A stretch of DNA of 64,000 nucleotides, taken from NCBI GenBank assembly GCA_900540845.1, contig UQHS01000006.1, positions 42,425-106,424 of the forward strand, given 5' to 3'. How positions within the stretch are numbered: position 1 is the stretch's first letter; each line of letters begins with the position of its first letter. The position numbers were made by a program, and so were the translations under genes. The stretch is from an uncultured Collinsella sp. (GTDB lineage: Bacteria; Actinomycetota; Coriobacteriia; Coriobacteriales; Coriobacteriaceae). Under the pieces are notes generated by a model. The model searched no databases. It saw only the letters and a list, made by a program, of their open reading frames with translations, and was not told the origin of the DNA. Positions 23,753-32,707 of the stretch are shown piece after piece.

Positions 23753-24220
23753 CTATCCCTCTTTCTCGCTCTTCGGCTGCACCTCTTGTGCAGCACTGGT
23801 AGTAACCACGTGACAAGTTGTTTCCACTATAGCAGTTGTGGATGTTCTGTTCTCGAGTTTTTAATCTTTTCTGGTTTAGGTACCGTTCGCCGTTATTTTT
23901 CGACCGTTTATCCGCCGCACGGCCATTCACCTGCATATTATTTGAGAACGCGCACGTTCTCGCCGCGCAATCGGCCAAACGAGGCAAAATTCAGGCAGGA
24001 TGCGCAGGCCTCAGCACCTTCATGGTGGACAGCTCGAATTTGTGAAGATATTCTCGTATTGGTATGTAATTAGACCAATGGTATTACAAGTGAACAACAT
24101 GCGTACCACCGGCTGCGAGCATTTGGCGTACTTGGTGGTATCTCCACCGCATTCGCCAGCGCACCTTGCGCGTTTCGCTATGATTACCCCTTAGTACCGC
24201 TGTATCTGAAAGGTCGCCCC
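23753..24220. other. Gene-free divergent region between the PTS operon and the flavodoxin gene
   Basis: AT-rich. Holds the PTS promoter and operator (23795-23831) and an inverted repeat ATTGGT...ACCAAT (24058-24079) on the flavodoxin side. No gene supported. Confidence 0.5.
23795..23831 (-). promoter_or_regulatory. PTS operon promoter and downstream operator
   Basis: Minus-strand TATAGT -10 box (plus 23826-23831) followed, about 20 bases downstream, by TGGTAGTAACCA (plus 23795-23806), the same TGGT-N4-ACCA palindrome as at agaS. A repressor bound there would block transcription. The -35 box is weak. Confidence 0.62.
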
Positions 24221-24952
24221 ATGGATCTCAAGACCGTCATCGTGTATCGCTCCAAGCATCACGGCAACACGAAAAAGCTGGTGGACGCCATCGTGGCGGC
24301 CCACCCGGACATCGACACGGTCGACGTCGGCGCGCTGGGCAAAAATGAGTATCCCGACCTCTCCCCCTACCACATCATCGTGATGGCCTCCGGGATCTAC
24401 TACGGCAGCTTCGACAAGGACCTGCTGCGCGTGGCCGACCACTGCCTGCGCGACGGCGACAAGGTCGTCGGCCTCATGACCTACGGTGGCCAGTCCAAAT
24501 ACAACGGGCGCGACCTCGACAGCGCGTGCCGCTTGAAGTTCGCCAACCTGCTGTGCATGTACGGATGCCCGGGCTTCGACACCTACGGACCGTTCAAGTT
24601 CGTGGGCGGCATGAACAAGGACCGTCCCAACCAGGAGGACATCGACGGCGCCGTGACGTTTTACGATCGCTTGGTCGACGATTACGGCGAGATCATCATC
24701 GAGGAGCGCATCAAGCGCGACAAGCAGGACGCCTTCAACGCCGCGCACCCCGCGGGCGGCTTGCTCACCAATATCAAGCGCACGGCCAAAAAGATCGCCA
24801 ACCGCGGCAAAAAGAAGGATGGCGCCAATGCGCCTGCCGCCGGCCAGCAAGAAGCGGCCCACGCCCATGACGCCGCGGATAGCGCCCCTTCGCAGGCCCC
24901 CAAGGCGGCCCAAAACGGTAATTCTGACCCATCGGGCAGCGCAGAAGAGTAA
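24221..24952 (+). CDS. Flavodoxin-domain protein with a low-complexity tail
   Basis: 243 aa. Residues 1-165 form a flavodoxin-like fold: the N-terminal VIVYRSKHHGNTKKLVDAI strand and phosphate loop bind FMN in the family, and ASGIYYGSFDKDL is the second loop. From about 175 the chain is Lys-rich (KRTAKKIANRGKKK), then Ala/Ser/acidic to the end. The family transfers electrons or quinone-type reductions; the tail may be an interaction or membrane-surface segment. The gene is monocistronic or leads into the amidohydrolase 61 bases on. Confidence 0.83.
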   Translation: MDLKTVIVYRSKHHGNTKKLVDAIVAAHPDIDTVDVGALGKNEYPDLSPYHIIVMASGIYYGSFDKDLLRVADHCLRDGDKVVGLMTYGGQSKYNGRDLDSACRLKFANLLCMYGCPGFDTYGPFKFVGGMNKDRPNQEDIDGAVTFYDRLVDDYGEIIIEERIKRDKQDAFNAAHPAGGLLTNIKRTAKKIANRGKKKDGANAPAAGQQEAAHAHDAADSAPSQAPKAAQNGNSDPSGSAEE

Positions 24953-25013
24953 GCTTTAGGGCATACTAACCCGTTGCGGCGCCAGCGCGCCGCCATCTTG
25001 CGAGGCGGATATC

Positions 25014-26453
25014 ATGCCCAAAACAAAGGCTCAGCACATCATGGCCCAAACCGAAGCGCGCTCCGAGACGGAAATCACCCGCGCCATCTTGGATATCGCC
25101 GAGGAGTTCGAGCCCTACATCATCCGCCAACGCCGCCATTTTCATAAGCACCCCGAGCTGAGCATGGAGGAGGTCCGCACGACCTCCGACATCGCCGGCC
25201 AGCTCGACGCCATGAACATCCCCTACGAGCGCCCCTTGAAGACGGGCCTCGTCGCCACCCTGCGCGGCACGGCACCAGACGCCTACCTCGAGGACGGCAC
25301 CCCGCGCCGCCGCCTGCTCATGCGCGCCGATATCGACGCCCTGCCCGTGCTCGAGCGCACCAACGAAGAATTTGCGAGCGTCAACGAGGGCTGCATGCAC
25401 GCATGCGGTCACGACTGCCACATCGCCATGCTTCTCGGCGCTCTGCAAGTGCTGCGCCACATGACCGACGACATCCACGGCGAGATTCGTGTGGTGTTCC
25501 AGCCCTCCGAGGAGAACGGCTCGGGGGCGCGCCTGATGTGCGAGACCGGCGTGTGCGAGGGCGTGGACGGCGCGTTTGCCATGCATATCTGGAGCGAGGT
25601 TGACGCGGGCACGATCAGCTGCGAGCCCGGGCCGCGCATGGCCAACACCGACTGGTTCCGCGTGGACGTGCACGGCACCTCCTGTCACGGCGCGATGCCC
25701 CAGCGCGGCAGCGACGCCGTCATGGTCGCCGCCGAGATTGTCAATGCCCTGCAGACCATCGTGAGCCGCGAGCTGTCCCCGTACGAACCTGCCGTGGTCA
25801 CCGTCGGCAAGCTGCATGCGGGCACGGCGCGCAACGTCATCGCCGGCGAGGCGAGCTTGGAAGGCACGGTGCGCACGTATTCGGACGCCACCCACGAGCT
25901 GATGCCCGCGCTCATCGAGCGCATCGCCGTGCATATCGCCCAGGCCCACGGCGCCGAGGCGGAACTCGCCGACTACACCATCGCCAACTACAAGGTCGAC
26001 AACGAGCCGCGCGCCAGCGAACGCTGCCGCCAGGCCGTGCTCAAAAGCCTGGGGCCGCAGGGCGAGGGCAGCTACCGCGGCACGATGTCGGGCGAGGATT
26101 TCTCCGAATACCTGCGCCGCGTTCCGGGCGTCCTGGCCTTCGTGGGGTGCCGCAACCCCCAGATCGGCGCCACGTTTGCGCAACATTCCTGCTATTTCAA
26201 GGTGGACGAGAGCGTGCTCGCCAAGGGATCGGCGGTCGCCGCGCAATACGCCATCGACTTCTTGGCCGAGCCCACGCAGGCGGAGCTTGACGGCCCGCTG
26301 GTGAAGCGCGTTGCGGAGACCAACCCCGTGCTGGCGGAGACGCTGCGCGGCGCCAAGACCAAGACGGTCGATGCGCACTATGCTCTGCGCGACGCGCGCG
26401 AGGCCCGCATGGCCGCCGCCCGCGAGGTGCGCGATGCCCGGCACTCAAAATAG
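25014..26453 (+). CDS. M20-family amidohydrolase (hippurate hydrolase/aminoacylase type)
   Basis: Zinc-dependent peptidase/amidohydrolase, 479 aa. The RRHFHKHPELSMEE start, LLMRADIDALPV, HACGHDCHIAMLLG (metal histidines), FQPSEENGSGA (catalytic and metal Glu) and GTMSGEDFSEYL are M20D motifs. Such enzymes cleave N-acyl amino acids or related amides. The C-terminal 60 or so residues form an extra helical, charged tail (ALRDAREARMAAAREVRD) not needed for the fold. Convergent to the lysR gene. Natural substrate unknown. Confidence 0.9.
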   Translation: MPKTKAQHIMAQTEARSETEITRAILDIAEEFEPYIIRQRRHFHKHPELSMEEVRTTSDIAGQLDAMNIPYERPLKTGLVATLRGTAPDAYLEDGTPRRRLLMRADIDALPVLERTNEEFASVNEGCMHACGHDCHIAMLLGALQVLRHMTDDIHGEIRVVFQPSEENGSGARLMCETGVCEGVDGAFAMHIWSEVDAGTISCEPGPRMANTDWFRVDVHGTSCHGAMPQRGSDAVMVAAEIVNALQTIVSRELSPYEPAVVTVGKLHAGTARNVIAGEASLEGTVRTYSDATHELMPALIERIAVHIAQAHGAEAELADYTIANYKVDNEPRASERCRQAVLKSLGPQGEGSYRGTMSGEDFSEYLRRVPGVLAFVGCRNPQIGATFAQHSCYFKVDESVLAKGSAVAAQYAIDFLAEPTQAELDGPLVKRVAETNPVLAETLRGAKTKTVDAHYALRDAREARMAAAREVRDARHSK

Positions 26454-26468
26454 AAAACGGCGCGGGCT

Positions 26469-26537
26469 CTCGCGTGGGCCCTCACCAGGTTTTAGCGCCC
26501 GAGCCCTCGCGCGGGATCTCGCCAGGCTTTAGCGCCC
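26469..26537. repeat. Direct repeat of the lysR 3' end
   Basis: Two 32-base units (26469-26500 and 26506-26537), both containing TTTAGCGCCC, spaced by 37 bases. The second contains the lysR stop codon, so the first looks like a duplicated gene end. Confidence 0.6.
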
Positions 26538-27455
26538 AGGTCCGAAAAACGCGCGGGTCGTGGCGATAAACTCCGCCAAGTGTGGAGCGAGCCATTTCCG
26601 GTTATGCCATAACAGCTGCGACTCCATCTCGACCGCGGGCACGTCGCAGCTCATTTCGACGAGGGTGCCCCGGCTCAGCTCAGCCGCCGCCGAAAACCTG
26701 GGAACGAACGTCGCGCCCACGCCGCGCTCCGCCAGATGCACGAGCGTCTCGGTGTTGCCCGCCTCCACAAGCGGCGTGATCGCGAGGTCGCGTTCGGCAA
26801 GCAACCGGTCCAGCTCCAAGCGATAGCTCTCACCGCGCTCCGTGAGGACAAACGGCAGCCCGACGAGATTCTCCGGCGAACATGTACGCTCGCTTCCTGC
26901 GCCCCCGTTGCGCAACGTCTCCACGAGATGCGGCGCCGCCACAAAGACCACGGGCTCGCGCCGGAGCGCCTCCACGTGAATCCCCGGCTCGCATACCCGC
27001 CGCTCCATGGTGAGCAGCAGGTCGAGCGTGTTGTTGCGCAGCCCCTCGACCATGCGCTCGCGGCGCGTGGCGCTCACCACGACCTGCACGTGCGGGCACC
27101 GCTCGTGAAACGATATGAGAAGCTCGGGCAAAAGCGCCGTGGAGATCGACTCGGCGCTTCCCAAGCGAATGACTCCCGTGAGTTCGTGCGCGCCCTCCGC
27201 CGGTGCCGCAACCGCCCGACAGGCGGAATGCACCGCGCCCGCGATCTCGTTGGCGTGAAAGGCAAACGCCCTCCCCTGCTCGGTGAGGACCACACCACGG
27301 GGAATGCGATCGAACAGGCGCACCCCCAGCTCCTGCTCCAGCTGGCGCATCTGGACCGTCACCGCGGACTGCGAATACCCCAAGCGCTCGGCAGCGCGGG
27401 AGAATGTTCCGTATTCGACGATGGCGAGGAAGGTCTCGATTTCACGCAGTTCCAT
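26529..27455 (-). CDS. LysR-family transcriptional regulator
   Basis: 308 aa. The helix-turn-helix MELREIETFLAIVEYGTFSRAAERLGYSQSAV is canonical, followed by a two-subdomain periplasmic-binding-like effector domain from about residue 95 (GVIRLGSAES, LDLLLTMERR). LysR regulators typically control the divergently transcribed neighbour, here an aromatic amino acid decarboxylase 138 bases away, and an amino acid or amine effector would be logical. Inferred from gene arrangement only. Confidence 0.9.
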   Translation of the reverse strand: MELREIETFLAIVEYGTFSRAAERLGYSQSAVTVQMRQLEQELGVRLFDRIPRGVVLTEQGRAFAFHANEIAGAVHSACRAVAAPAEGAHELTGVIRLGSAESISTALLPELLISFHERCPHVQVVVSATRRERMVEGLRNNTLDLLLTMERRVCEPGIHVEALRREPVVFVAAPHLVETLRNGGAGSERTCSPENLVGLPFVLTERGESYRLELDRLLAERDLAITPLVEAGNTETLVHLAERGVGATFVPRFSAAAELSRGTLVEMSCDVPAVEMESQLLWHNRKWLAPHLAEFIATTRAFFGPGR

Positions 27456-27592
27456 GCGCTCTCACTTTCACGCGTTCTACCTTGTGGTATTAGTTTTACT
27501 CAATATCTATTTCGAGACTTGAATTATACATATAGGCAGTGCTGTGCCACGATATCGCTCGACAAATCACCGCATACCGATTGGAGAGCCTC
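27456..27592. promoter_or_regulatory. Divergent lysR/decarboxylase control region
   Basis: AT-rich stretch with plus-strand TATACAT (about 27525-27531) suited as a -10 for the decarboxylase. Exact LysR binding sites were not resolved. Confidence 0.4.
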
Positions 27593-29014
27593 ATGTACTC
27601 ACGTGGATCGGCGCAGGAGCAAGACGTCGAGTTAGCGGCCGTCCGCTTTGTCTGCGAGCTGTTCTCGCGCAACCGCCATCTTTCTGAGGGGCCCGTCGCC
27701 TGCGAGGCCAGCCCTAAGGTGCTCGAGCAGATTGCCGGGCACACCATCCCCGATCAGGGGCGCCCGCTTGAAGACGTCGTGCGCGAGATGCAGGACAGCA
27801 TCATCGGGTACGGCTACAACATCGACCACGCGCGCTTTTTAGGTTTTGTCCCCGGCCCGGTCAACGCCGTGTCGTGGCTCGGCGACATGATGGCCTCCGG
27901 CTACAACCGCCATGCCGGCAGCTTTGCCAACTACCCCGCCGGATGCATCGCCGAAAACGAGGTCCTCAGGTGGTTGTGCGACAAGGCCGGGTTCCCGGAG
28001 GGCGCGGGCGGCGTCTTCGTGAGCGGAGGCTCCATGGCCAACATGACCGCGCTCGTCGCAGCGCGCGACAACAAGCTCGACCTGAGCGACTGGTGCCGTG
28101 GCGTCGCCTATCTCTCCGAGCAGACGCACAGCTCGGTGGCCAAGGGCATGCACATGGTGGGAATCGCGCCCGACAACATCCGAACTATTCCCTGCCATGA
28201 CGACTTCACCATGGATGTCGACGCCCTTGAGCGCGCCATCAAGCAGGACCGCGAGCGCGGTCTCGTCCCCTTCGCCGTAGTCGCCACCGCGGGCAGCACC
28301 AACACGGGCGCCATCGACCCGCTGCGCGAGATCGCCGGCGTCTGCCACGCAAACGACCTGTGGATGCATGTGGACGGGGCCATCGGTGCGTCGGTCCTCA
28401 TCACCAAGCACCGCGACCTGCTCGACGGCGTCGAGCTCGCCGACTCGCTCAGCTGGGATGCGCACAAGTGGCTCTTCCAGACCTACTCGTGCGGCATCAT
28501 CCTCGTGCGCGACACCCGCACGCTCACCGCAAGCTTCTCCACGCACCCCGAGTACCTCAAGGACCTCGAGGGCGCGCAGATCACCAACCCCTGGGACATG
28601 GGGCCGGAGCTCACGCGCCCGGCACGCGGACTCAAACTGTGGTTCACTCTGCAGGTGATGGGCTCCGAGGCGCTCTCAGCGGCCGTCGAGCACGGATTCG
28701 ACCTCGCCCGCTGGGCCGAGGACGAGATGCGCCGCGAGCCCCTCATCGAGGTGGTCTCCCCCGCGCAAATGGCCATGGTGAACTTCCGTTACAGCCCCGA
28801 GGGCATGGACGAGACGGCGAAAGACGCCCTCAACGCCCGCATCTCCCGCCGCATGATCGAAAGCGGTTATGCGGGCGTGTTCACCACCGAGCTCCACGGC
28901 AAGAAAGTGCTGCGCATCTGCGCGTTGCACCCCGAGGCGACCGAACTCGACATGCGCGAGACGGTGCGCCGCCTCACCGCGATCTGCCGTGAGGAGATCG
29001 CGGCGGGCGCCTAG
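27593..29014 (+). CDS. Group II PLP-dependent aromatic amino acid decarboxylase
   Basis: 473 aa from the ATG at 27593 (TTGGAGAG site); an upstream frame of 18 codons is discarded. Fold-type I decarboxylase: the catalytic lysine is Lys292 in SWDAHKWLF, the PLP-ring aspartate is Asp261 in WMHVDGAIGAS, and FVSGGSMANMTAL and TAGSTNTGAIDP are cofactor-binding loops. The family removes CO2 from tyrosine, tryptophan, phenylalanine or glutamate to give amines such as tyramine, tryptamine and phenethylamine. Which substrate is used is not decided by what I can read. No amine/amino acid antiporter gene is adjacent. It ends in a 4-base convergent overlap with gatB. Confidence 0.88.
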   Translation: MYSRGSAQEQDVELAAVRFVCELFSRNRHLSEGPVACEASPKVLEQIAGHTIPDQGRPLEDVVREMQDSIIGYGYNIDHARFLGFVPGPVNAVSWLGDMMASGYNRHAGSFANYPAGCIAENEVLRWLCDKAGFPEGAGGVFVSGGSMANMTALVAARDNKLDLSDWCRGVAYLSEQTHSSVAKGMHMVGIAPDNIRTIPCHDDFTMDVDALERAIKQDRERGLVPFAVVATAGSTNTGAIDPLREIAGVCHANDLWMHVDGAIGASVLITKHRDLLDGVELADSLSWDAHKWLFQTYSCGIILVRDTRTLTASFSTHPEYLKDLEGAQITNPWDMGPELTRPARGLKLWFTLQVMGSEALSAAVEHGFDLARWAEDEMRREPLIEVVSPAQMAMVNFRYSPEGMDETAKDALNARISRRMIESGYAGVFTTELHGKKVLRICALHPEATELDMRETVRRLTAICREEIAAGA

Positions 29015-30690
29015 CTGAGCGCTTGGCGCAGCAGCTCGTTGAACAGCTTCGGGTTGCCCGTGCCGCGGCTCGCCTTCATGCATTGGCCCACCAAGAAGCC
29101 GATCACCTTCTGGTTGCCATCGCGGTACTGCTGGGCCTGGTCGGGGCAGTTGGCCAAGACCTCGTCCACGATCGGCTGGAGGGCGCCCGTGTCGCTCACC
29201 TGACGCATGCCGCGCTCATCCACGATCTTGGCGGGGTCGTCGCCGCTTTTCGCCATGGCCTCGAACACCTCGTGCGCCTGGTTGCTCGAGATGGCGTCCT
29301 CGGCGAGAAGCTTTGCCAGCGACGCCACCTGGCCCGGGGCGATGCCGCTCTCGGCAAGGCCCACACCGGCGCCCTTAAGATAGGCCGTCAGCTCGTTGAC
29401 CACGAGATTCGCGACCGTCTGGGCCGCCTTGCCAACAAGTCCCGCGGCCGCGGCCTCAAAGAAGGCCGCCGTCTCGGGATCGCCCGCAAGCTGCTCGGCG
29501 TCGGCGCGCTTGATGCCGAAATCCTGCTCAAAGCGCTCACGCTTAGCGTCGGGCAGCTCGGGCAGCTCCGCGCGGCAATGCTCGATGAACTCGTCGGATA
29601 GGTCGAACGGCGCCAGGTCGGGATCGGGGAACAGGCGATAGTCGTCCGCCGTCTCCTTCACGCGCATCACCACGGTGCGTTTGCGACTGGGCTCCCAATG
29701 GCGCGTCTCCTGGTAGATGGTGCCACCGTTTTCCAGCACCTCCGCCTGACGGCAGATCTCGTACGCAAGGCCGTCGTGCAGGGCCTTGAAGGAGTTGAGG
29801 TTCTTGAGCTCGGTCTTTGTGCCCAGGCCCGTCTCGCCGCGGCGGCGGATGGACACGTTGCCGTCGCAGCGCATGGAGCCCTTCTCCATCGAGCAGTCCG
29901 AGATGCCGATGGTGAGGAAGATGCGGCGGAGCTTCTCCATGAACAGGCGCGCCTCCTCGGGAGTGCGCAGGTCGGGCTCGGTCACCAGCTCGATGAGCGG
30001 CGTGCCGCAGCGGTTGTAGTCGATGAGGCTCTCGGCGGCACCTCCGATGCGGCCCTCCTCACCGCCCACGTGCACCATCTTTGCGGCGTCTTCCTCCATG
30101 TGGATGCGCAGGATGCGGATGGGCGCCGTGTACGAGCCGTCGTCGTGGCGCACGGGCAGCGCCATCGCGCTGGCGTCGTAGTTCGCCATGGCGGCAAGCG
30201 CGCCGCCTGCCTGCTCGGGCAGCCCCTCGGCCATCTGGCGCGACAGGCCCTCGGCGTTCGCGCTGGCAGAAGCCAAGCTCGCGGCCTCACCGTCGCCAAA
30301 CGCGCACTCCGGGCGCTCGGCGGCTCCGCGGCCGGTCACCTCCAGGTCGAGGTGACCGTGCATGCAAAACGCCACAGGACCCTGCGTCGTCTGGAAGTTC
30401 TTGGCCATGTCAGGATAGAAGTAGTGCTTGCGATAGAACATCGAGCGCTTTTGGATCTCGCAGTTGGTGGCGAGACCCGCCTTCACGATGCTCTCGATGG
30501 CGCGGCGGTTGGGCACCGGCAGGGCGCCGGGCAACCCCAGGCACACGGGGCACACGTTGGTGTTGGGCGCGTCGTCGTGGCTGAGCTTGCACCCGCAGAA
30601 CATCTTGGTCTCAAGCGTGGTGAGCTCGGTGTGGATCTCCAGGCCGATGACGGCCTCCCAATCTTTCAGGACCTCGGCAAGCTCCTTCAT
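29011..30690 (-). CDS. gatB: Aspartyl/glutamyl-tRNA(Asn/Gln) amidotransferase subunit B with an inserted segment
   Basis: Kinase/tRNA-binding subunit of GatCAB, which converts misacylated Glu-tRNA(Gln) and Asp-tRNA(Asn). 559 aa from ATG 30690, against about 475-500 normally. The EAVIGLEIHTEL start, zinc pair CGC...CPVC, KHYFYPDMAKNFQ, RIHMEEDAAKM and SLIDYNRCGTPLIE motifs are intact. The C-terminal GatB/YqeY tail is present. About 65 residues (roughly 121-187, Ala/Glu/Gly-rich) are inserted between HGHLDLEV and the TAPIRILRIHMEED strand. The start overlaps the gatA stop by four bases (ATGA). Confidence 0.95.
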   Translation of the reverse strand: MKELAEVLKDWEAVIGLEIHTELTTLETKMFCGCKLSHDDAPNTNVCPVCLGLPGALPVPNRRAIESIVKAGLATNCEIQKRSMFYRKHYFYPDMAKNFQTTQGPVAFCMHGHLDLEVTGRGAAERPECAFGDGEAASLASASANAEGLSRQMAEGLPEQAGGALAAMANYDASAMALPVRHDDGSYTAPIRILRIHMEEDAAKMVHVGGEEGRIGGAAESLIDYNRCGTPLIELVTEPDLRTPEEARLFMEKLRRIFLTIGISDCSMEKGSMRCDGNVSIRRRGETGLGTKTELKNLNSFKALHDGLAYEICRQAEVLENGGTIYQETRHWEPSRKRTVVMRVKETADDYRLFPDPDLAPFDLSDEFIEHCRAELPELPDAKRERFEQDFGIKRADAEQLAGDPETAAFFEAAAAGLVGKAAQTVANLVVNELTAYLKGAGVGLAESGIAPGQVASLAKLLAEDAISSNQAHEVFEAMAKSGDDPAKIVDERGMRQVSDTGALQPIVDEVLANCPDQAQQYRDGNQKVIGFLVGQCMKASRGTGNPKLFNELLRQALS

Positions 30691-32201
30691 GAAAGATCGC
30701 CTCCCTTCCCGGCAAACGCGGGCGCGACGGCGCACCCGGCCGCCCCGGTGGCCTCGGCGTGGGCGCGCTCCACGGCGCGGGCGAACGTGAGCAGGCGGCG
30801 GTCGTCAAACGCGCGGCCCACCAGCTGCACCGCGACGGGCATGCCCGAGGTGGTGCCCAAGCCGCACGGCACCGTGATGCCGCCGTTCCCGGCGATGTTG
30901 ATCGAAATGGTGAACATGTCGGACAGGTACATCTGTGTCGGGTTGGACAGCTCGCCGTGCCTGAACGCGCAGGTGGGGCTCGCCGGCATGAGAATCACGT
31001 CGACCTGCTTGAATGCGCGCTGGTAGTCGGCCGTGATGAGCGAACGGGCTTTCTGGGCGGCATAGTAGTAGCGGTCGTAGACGCCCGAGGACAGCAAGTA
31101 GGCACCGAGCATCTGACGGCGCTTCGCCTCAGCGCCAAAGCCGTGGGCGCGCGAGAGGGCGCTTTGGCTTGCGAGATTGGGGCAGTCGGGCTCCTGGTAG
31201 CCGTAGCGCACGCCGTCGAAACGCGCGAGGTTGGAGAACGCCTCGGCGGGGCCGATCACGTAGTAGGCGGCGATGGCGGCGTCGAGATGGGGCAGGTCGA
31301 CATCCACGAGCGTGGCGCCCTGATCCACGAGCGAGCTAGCGGCCTTCTCAACGGTGGCCTTGACCTCGGCATCCAAACCCTCGGCATCCATGAACGCGGG
31401 GATGATGCCCACGCGCAGGCCAGCAATGTCATCGTCGAGATGGGCCGCGAAGGCGCCCTCGGCATCCTGGCTCGTGCCGTCAAACGGGTCGCGCCCGCCA
31501 GCGGTGAGGGCGTCGAGCGCGAGCGCCGTGTCCTCGACCGTGCGGCCAAACGGGCCCACCTGGTCGAGCGAGGAGCCAAACGCCACCACGCCGTAACGGG
31601 AGACCGTGCCATACGAGGGCTTCATGCCCACGACGCCGCAGAACGCGGCGGGCTGGCGAATGGAGCCGCCCGTGTCGGAACCCAGGGCGAGCGTCGCCAT
31701 GCCGGCAGCCACCGCCGCGGCAGATCCGCCGGAAGAGCCACCGGGCACGCGCTCGAGGTCCCACGGGTTATGCGTAGGCTTGAACGCCGAGGACTCCGTG
31801 GAGGAGCCAAAGGCGAACTCGTCCATGTTGACCTTGCCGAGCGGCAGGCAACCCGCATCGAGCATGCGCTGCACGCACGTGGCGGTATAGGGGCTCTCGT
31901 AGGTCTCGAGCATGCGCGAGGCGCAGGTGGTGCGCGTGCCCACGAGGTTCATGTTGTCCTTAATGGCAAAAGGCGCGCCCGCGAGCGGCGGCAGGGGCTC
32001 GCCCGCAGCGCGGCGCGCATCGATGGCCGCGGCAGCGTCGAGGGCAAGCTCGGGCGTGACCTGCAGGTACGCCTGAACCTCCGCATCGCGCGCATCGATG
32101 GCCGACAGCGCGGCGTGCGCGACCTCGGCGGCCGTGAAATCGCCCGCCGCGACGCCCGCTGCAATCTGGGCGGCGGAGAGGGAATCGAGGTTCGCGAGCA
32201 T
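30687..32201 (-). CDS. gatA: Aspartyl/glutamyl-tRNA(Asn/Gln) amidotransferase subunit A
   Basis: Glutaminase/amidase subunit of GatCAB, 504 aa. The Ser-cisSer-Lys triad is visible: Lys in GAPFAIKDNMN, and the serines in PGGSSGGSAAAVAAG and GSDTGGSIRQPA. Ammonia released from glutamine is passed to GatB. Its ATG overlaps the gatC stop (TAATG) and its end overlaps gatB, so the three subunits are made from one coupled message in the order C-A-B. Confidence 0.97.
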   Translation of the reverse strand: MLANLDSLSAAQIAAGVAAGDFTAAEVAHAALSAIDARDAEVQAYLQVTPELALDAAAAIDARRAAGEPLPPLAGAPFAIKDNMNLVGTRTTCASRMLETYESPYTATCVQRMLDAGCLPLGKVNMDEFAFGSSTESSAFKPTHNPWDLERVPGGSSGGSAAAVAAGMATLALGSDTGGSIRQPAAFCGVVGMKPSYGTVSRYGVVAFGSSLDQVGPFGRTVEDTALALDALTAGGRDPFDGTSQDAEGAFAAHLDDDIAGLRVGIIPAFMDAEGLDAEVKATVEKAASSLVDQGATLVDVDLPHLDAAIAAYYVIGPAEAFSNLARFDGVRYGYQEPDCPNLASQSALSRAHGFGAEAKRRQMLGAYLLSSGVYDRYYYAAQKARSLITADYQRAFKQVDVILMPASPTCAFRHGELSNPTQMYLSDMFTISINIAGNGGITVPCGLGTTSGMPVAVQLVGRAFDDRRLLTFARAVERAHAEATGAAGCAVAPAFAGKGGDLS

Positions 32202-32506
32202 TAGCGCTCACCTCCCAAGATGGAGGGCACGCGGAACTGGCCGTCGCGTTGGGCGCCGGCGTTGGCGAGCGCCTCGTTCGTGGACAGGGCACGATTTGCA
32301 TCAGGCGCATCGGCGCGCATGACGTTGGCCAGCCCACCGATAGGATGGAACGTGGGCGCCACGTCCTCGGCGGCGTATTGGAGAATCGGCTCGAGCATCT
32401 CGACCGCATCGTTGAGATATGCGGTCATCTCAGAGAGCTCCTCGGTATCGAGCGCGATGGTCGCGTACTCCGCGATCCCGCGCACATCATCCTCAGTGAG
32501 AGCCAT
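32201..32506 (-). CDS. gatC: Aspartyl/glutamyl-tRNA(Asn/Gln) amidotransferase subunit C
   Basis: Small stabilising subunit of GatCAB, 101 aa from ATG 32506 with an AAAGGGG site; the longer open frame is non-coding. MALTEDDVRGIAEYATIAL is the standard first helix, then MLEPILQYAAEDVAPTFHP, and the VMRADAP segment that wraps around GatA. First gene of the gatCAB operon. Confidence 0.95.
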   Translation of the reverse strand: MALTEDDVRGIAEYATIALDTEELSEMTAYLNDAVEMLEPILQYAAEDVAPTFHPIGGLANVMRADAPDANRALSTNEALANAGAQRDGQFRVPSILGGER

Positions 32507-32557
32507 GCGGGGCCCCTTTCGATGGTGAACATGCAATTGTTCCATTATAGACACGAA

Positions 32558-32583
32558 GGGCACTCCATCGTCATGGAGTGCCC
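32558..32583 (-). terminator. Stem-loop between gatC and ptsH
   Basis: A perfect 11-bp stem GGGCACTCCAT/ATGGAGTGCCC with a CGTC loop, 125 bases past the HPr stop. No clear T-run, so either a weak terminator of the HPr message or a structural element. Confidence 0.5.
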
Positions 32584-32707
32584 CATACACATGATTGAAA
32601 CGGCCCCGATTGAAACGGATCCGCGCCCGGCGCTCGCCCCTCCCGTCACTCCTGCCGCTCGCCCTCGGAGCCAATGACGCGCCCCGGACGGGCGAGCGGG
32701 ATCAAGC

